A stretch of DNA of 7,708 bases from Candidatus Scatousia excrementipullorum (GTDB lineage Bacteria > Cyanobacteriota > Vampirovibrionia > Gastranaerophilales > Gastranaerophilaceae). A program made the translations under genes and the position numbers. Under the pieces are notes generated by a model, which did no database searches, was not told the origin of the DNA, and saw only the letters and a list, made by a program, of their open reading frames with translations. Location of the stretch: assembly GCA_017694215.1 (NCBI GenBank), contig JADIND010000145.1, forward strand, positions 1 to 7,708, given 5' to 3'. This document shows positions 6,577 through 7,708 of the stretch, piece after piece; position 1 is the stretch's first letter; each line of letters starts with the position of its first letter.

Positions 6577-6611
6577 AAAAAACCACAGGACACTTTTATC
6601 CTGCGGTTTTT
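6577..6611 (-). terminator. Intrinsic terminator (possibly bidirectional) after the omega-like gene
   Basis: AACCACAGGA (6581-6590) and TCCTGCGGTT (6599-6608) form a 10-base-pair stem (one G-U or A-C depending on strand), extended by A-T pairs to about 6578-6611, with an 8-base loop. On the minus strand the stem (with a G-U pair) runs into six T (6582-6577). It ends the omega-like gene 13 bases after its stop codon and lies immediately before the PNP ribosome binding site. Confidence 0.85.
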
Positions 6612-6623
6612 AACAAAAACAAA

Positions 6624-6863
6624 TTAACCTACCAAACGGTTATCATCAGCTTCCGATGCTTTAACCATAATGGCATGTTCTACAGGATTTTCTCTTGTAT
6701 ATCCTGTTTCAAAGTTTTCTTCAAAAGCAAATTCATCATGAGCTTTTTTTGCCTGATTTTCGTCAACGAGTTTTTTAGCGAGTTCCGCTATTTCGTAAAC
6801 AAGCTGGTATCTGTTGTCTGTATTTTCATTCAAATCCCATGCTACTTTTATAATCTGCTCCAT
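6624..6863 (-). CDS. rpoZ: Probable RNA polymerase omega subunit
   Basis: This 79-residue protein resembles RpoZ, the small subunit that wraps the beta-prime C-terminus and aids polymerase assembly. The supporting pattern is DNRYQLVYEIAELAKKLVDE (16-35), which fits the omega core (N-R/K-Y/F-x-L-V-x-x-A-x-x-A-x-x-L). This is followed by a variable acidic linker and ENPVEHAI (58-65), matching the NPV-x-x-A-I strand/helix of omega. The spacing between the blocks is within what omega shows. The open frame extends to 6944, but the ATG at 6863 is chosen: GAGG lies 6 bases upstream and the extra N-terminal part is AT-rich upstream DNA. A promoter lies about 40 bases upstream. Omega is poorly conserved, so a different small protein cannot be excluded. 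Confidence 0.68.
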   Translation of the reverse strand: MEQIIKVAWDLNENTDNRYQLVYEIAELAKKLVDENQAKKAHDEFAFEENFETGYTRENPVEHAIMVKASEADDNRLVG

Positions 6864-6900
6864 TGTAAACCTCACATTTCTATTTTTTAAGTTACTTATA

Positions 6901-6929
6901 ATGATATAATATAAAAAAATTTTTCGCAA
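6901..6929 (-). promoter_or_regulatory. Promoter for the omega-like gene
   Basis: On the minus strand TTGCGA (6929-6924) is followed after 17 bases by TATCAT (6906-6901; five of six). Transcription would start near 6894, giving a leader of about 30 bases that contains the GAGG site. Its -10 overlaps a plus-strand TATAAT at 6905-6910, so the divergent promoters may share DNA. Confidence 0.5.
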
Positions 6930-6953
6930 GTAGTAAAAAATCACGAATTTATG

Positions 6954-6959
6954 TATAAT
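6954..6959 (+). promoter_or_regulatory. -10 element overlapping the MCE gene start codon
   Basis: A perfect TATAAT at 6954-6959 overlaps the ATG at 6958. If active, transcription would begin at about 6966, next to a second in-frame ATG at 6967-6969, giving a leaderless mRNA. No -35 match is seen. Other plus-strand TATAAT hexamers at 6897-6902 and 6905-6910 are alternatives that would leave the 6958 start intact. Confidence 0.35.
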
Positions 6960-7671
6960 GAAAAATATGAATATTAAAGATAAATTTAAAATTTTTCAGT
7001 GGGTGGAAGTTTTAATCTGGATAATTATTTTAAGCATTGTATTACTCGGGGTTAAACATTACGTTTATGCAAAACACAGCGAATTGAAAAGGTATCAGAT
7101 ATTTTTGCCTGATGTAGACGGATTGATTTCAGGTTCGCCGGTAAGAATGATGGGAGTTCAGATAGGTTATGTGGAAAATGTTAACATAGTTGATGACCAT
7201 GTTTATGTAAAATTTGTACTGACCCAGCCTGACGTTACATTGCCGAAAGGAGTAGTGGCAACCGTTGAATTCAACGGAATGGCAGGCTCAAAGTCGCTTG
7301 AAATTTATCCGCCTGACAGTACAAGCCTTGCGAGTAACAAACTCATACTAACACAGGCTCCGAAAAGATTGAATTCAGCACTCGGACTCCTGTGCGACAT
7401 GTTTAATCAACTCGGTTCAATGATTCAAAAAGGTGCATACTTCTCAGATGAAGTTGCTAAATTCATGCCTGCCCCGGAACCAGCCTCACTGGATGAAAAT
7501 GAAGAAATGGTGAGAGATTTTGATGAATTTATTGATGATTTATCCCAAAAACGAATAGAATTCAAACAAAAAACAAAAGAGAGGATAAGAAATGAAGAAA
7601 GAGAAAGTGAATATCATCAGCAATCCGGTAGTTCTGGAAAACTTACGGATAATGAGGGACAAAAGGACTAG
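6958..7671 (+). CDS. Single-domain MCE/MlaD family membrane-anchored protein
   Basis: MCE-domain proteins form hexameric rings that carry lipids between inner and outer membranes, usually with an MlaE permease and MlaF ATPase. This 237-residue protein has a short cytoplasmic N-terminus, one membrane helix (about 15-33, WVEVLIWIIILSIVLLGV), then an MCE domain (about 45-118): YQIFLPDVDGLISGSPVRMM, GVQIGYVENV, and the terminal GMAGSKSLEIYPP. A helical segment follows (139-160), then a highly charged tail (177-237). The ATG at 6958 is used, but no Shine-Dalgarno precedes it; the ATG at 6967 (MNIKDKF) is an alternative. The last 80 bases overlap upp. No permease or ATPase gene is within view. An outer-membrane-bearing (diderm) or cyanobacterial-type envelope is implied. 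Confidence 0.88.
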   Translation: MKNMNIKDKFKIFQWVEVLIWIIILSIVLLGVKHYVYAKHSELKRYQIFLPDVDGLISGSPVRMMGVQIGYVENVNIVDDHVYVKFVLTQPDVTLPKGVVATVEFNGMAGSKSLEIYPPDSTSLASNKLILTQAPKRLNSALGLLCDMFNQLGSMIQKGAYFSDEVAKFMPAPEPASLDENEEMVRDFDEFIDDLSQKRIEFKQKTKERIRNEERESEYHQQSGSSGKLTDNEGQKD

Positions 7672-7708
7672 CAGCCAAGGTGTTAGAATTGCGACAAGAA
7701 AAATTACA
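7592..7708 (+). CDS. upp: Uracil phosphoribosyltransferase, N-terminal fragment (runs off window)
   Basis: An ATG at 7592 opens a frame that stays open to the window edge (39 codons). The peptide includes NIISNPVVLENLRIMRDKRT, which matches the start of bacterial UPRT (pattern: V-x-H/N-P-L/V-x-x-x-x-L-x-x-x-R-D-x-x-T followed by FR-type residues). UPRT makes UMP from uracil and PRPP in pyrimidine salvage. A strong GAGG site lies 7 bases before the ATG (7581-7584). The first 80 bases overlap the end of the MCE gene in another frame. The PRPP-binding catalytic region lies outside the window, so the call rests on the N-terminus only. Confidence 0.75.
   Translation, partial: MKKEKVNIISNPVVLENLRIMRDKRTSSQGVRIATRKIT

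Noticed and set aside
6554..6586. N-terminal extension of PNP (MVFCVLRRGVY)
   Set aside because: It would cover the ribosome binding site of the well-supported ATG at 6553 and begin within the terminator, and it has no family support.
6864..6944. N-terminal extension of the omega-like protein, which would look like a membrane helix
   Set aside because: This is AT-rich promoter DNA; the ATG at 6863 has a GAGG site and the extension overlaps the predicted promoter.

Overview
The window reads as a low-GC bacterial chromosome segment, densely packed and mostly coding on the minus strand. The best guess for the source is an uncultured gut Melainabacteria/Gastranaerophilales-type organism (non-photosynthetic relatives of Cyanobacteria). 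This rests on an AT-rich, compact gene style, an MCE/MlaD-type envelope protein, and a large orphan protein carrying an SFKG tetrapeptide near its N-terminus, which I associate from memory with that group. The assignment is an inference; no rRNA or marker set is present to prove it.

Layout. Positions 1-1389 (minus) form a translation operon: prfA (release factor 1), ylxR, and the first 23 codons of infB (IF-2). The genes are tightly spaced or overlapping. Divergent from prfA is a ZIP-family metal transporter (zupT-like, 1489-2280, plus). Both of these genes have good extended -10 promoters between them. Positions 2281-2592 hold no gene; this 312-base gap is filled with palindromic, repeat-like elements and a possible terminator. 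Next, on the minus strand, come a 780-788-residue protein of unknown function (2593-4935 or 4959) and a 190-residue glycine-rich protein with one canonical EF-hand calcium loop (5034-5606).

Positions 5750-6553 (minus) encode a trimeric-type purine nucleoside phosphorylase. Upstream of it lies a small gene that looks like RNA polymerase omega (6624-6863, minus). A strong intrinsic terminator sits between those two. Divergent from omega is a single-MCE-domain membrane-anchored protein (6958-7671, plus). Its last 80 bases overlap the start of a uracil phosphoribosyltransferase gene (upp, 7592 onward), which runs off the window.

How the genes relate. There are two housekeeping themes: translation termination/initiation, and nucleobase salvage (PNP plus Upp, on opposite strands and flanking omega and the MCE gene). 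The unexplained material is the orphan pair at 2593-5606, the long MCE/upp overlap, the terminator only about two dozen bases before the PNP start codon, and several start codons that sit on or just downstream of -10 elements, which suggests leaderless mRNAs. I see no CRISPR array, tRNA, rRNA, integrase or transposase. No convincing new defence or biosynthetic system is visible; the orphan pair is the best candidate for undescribed biology.
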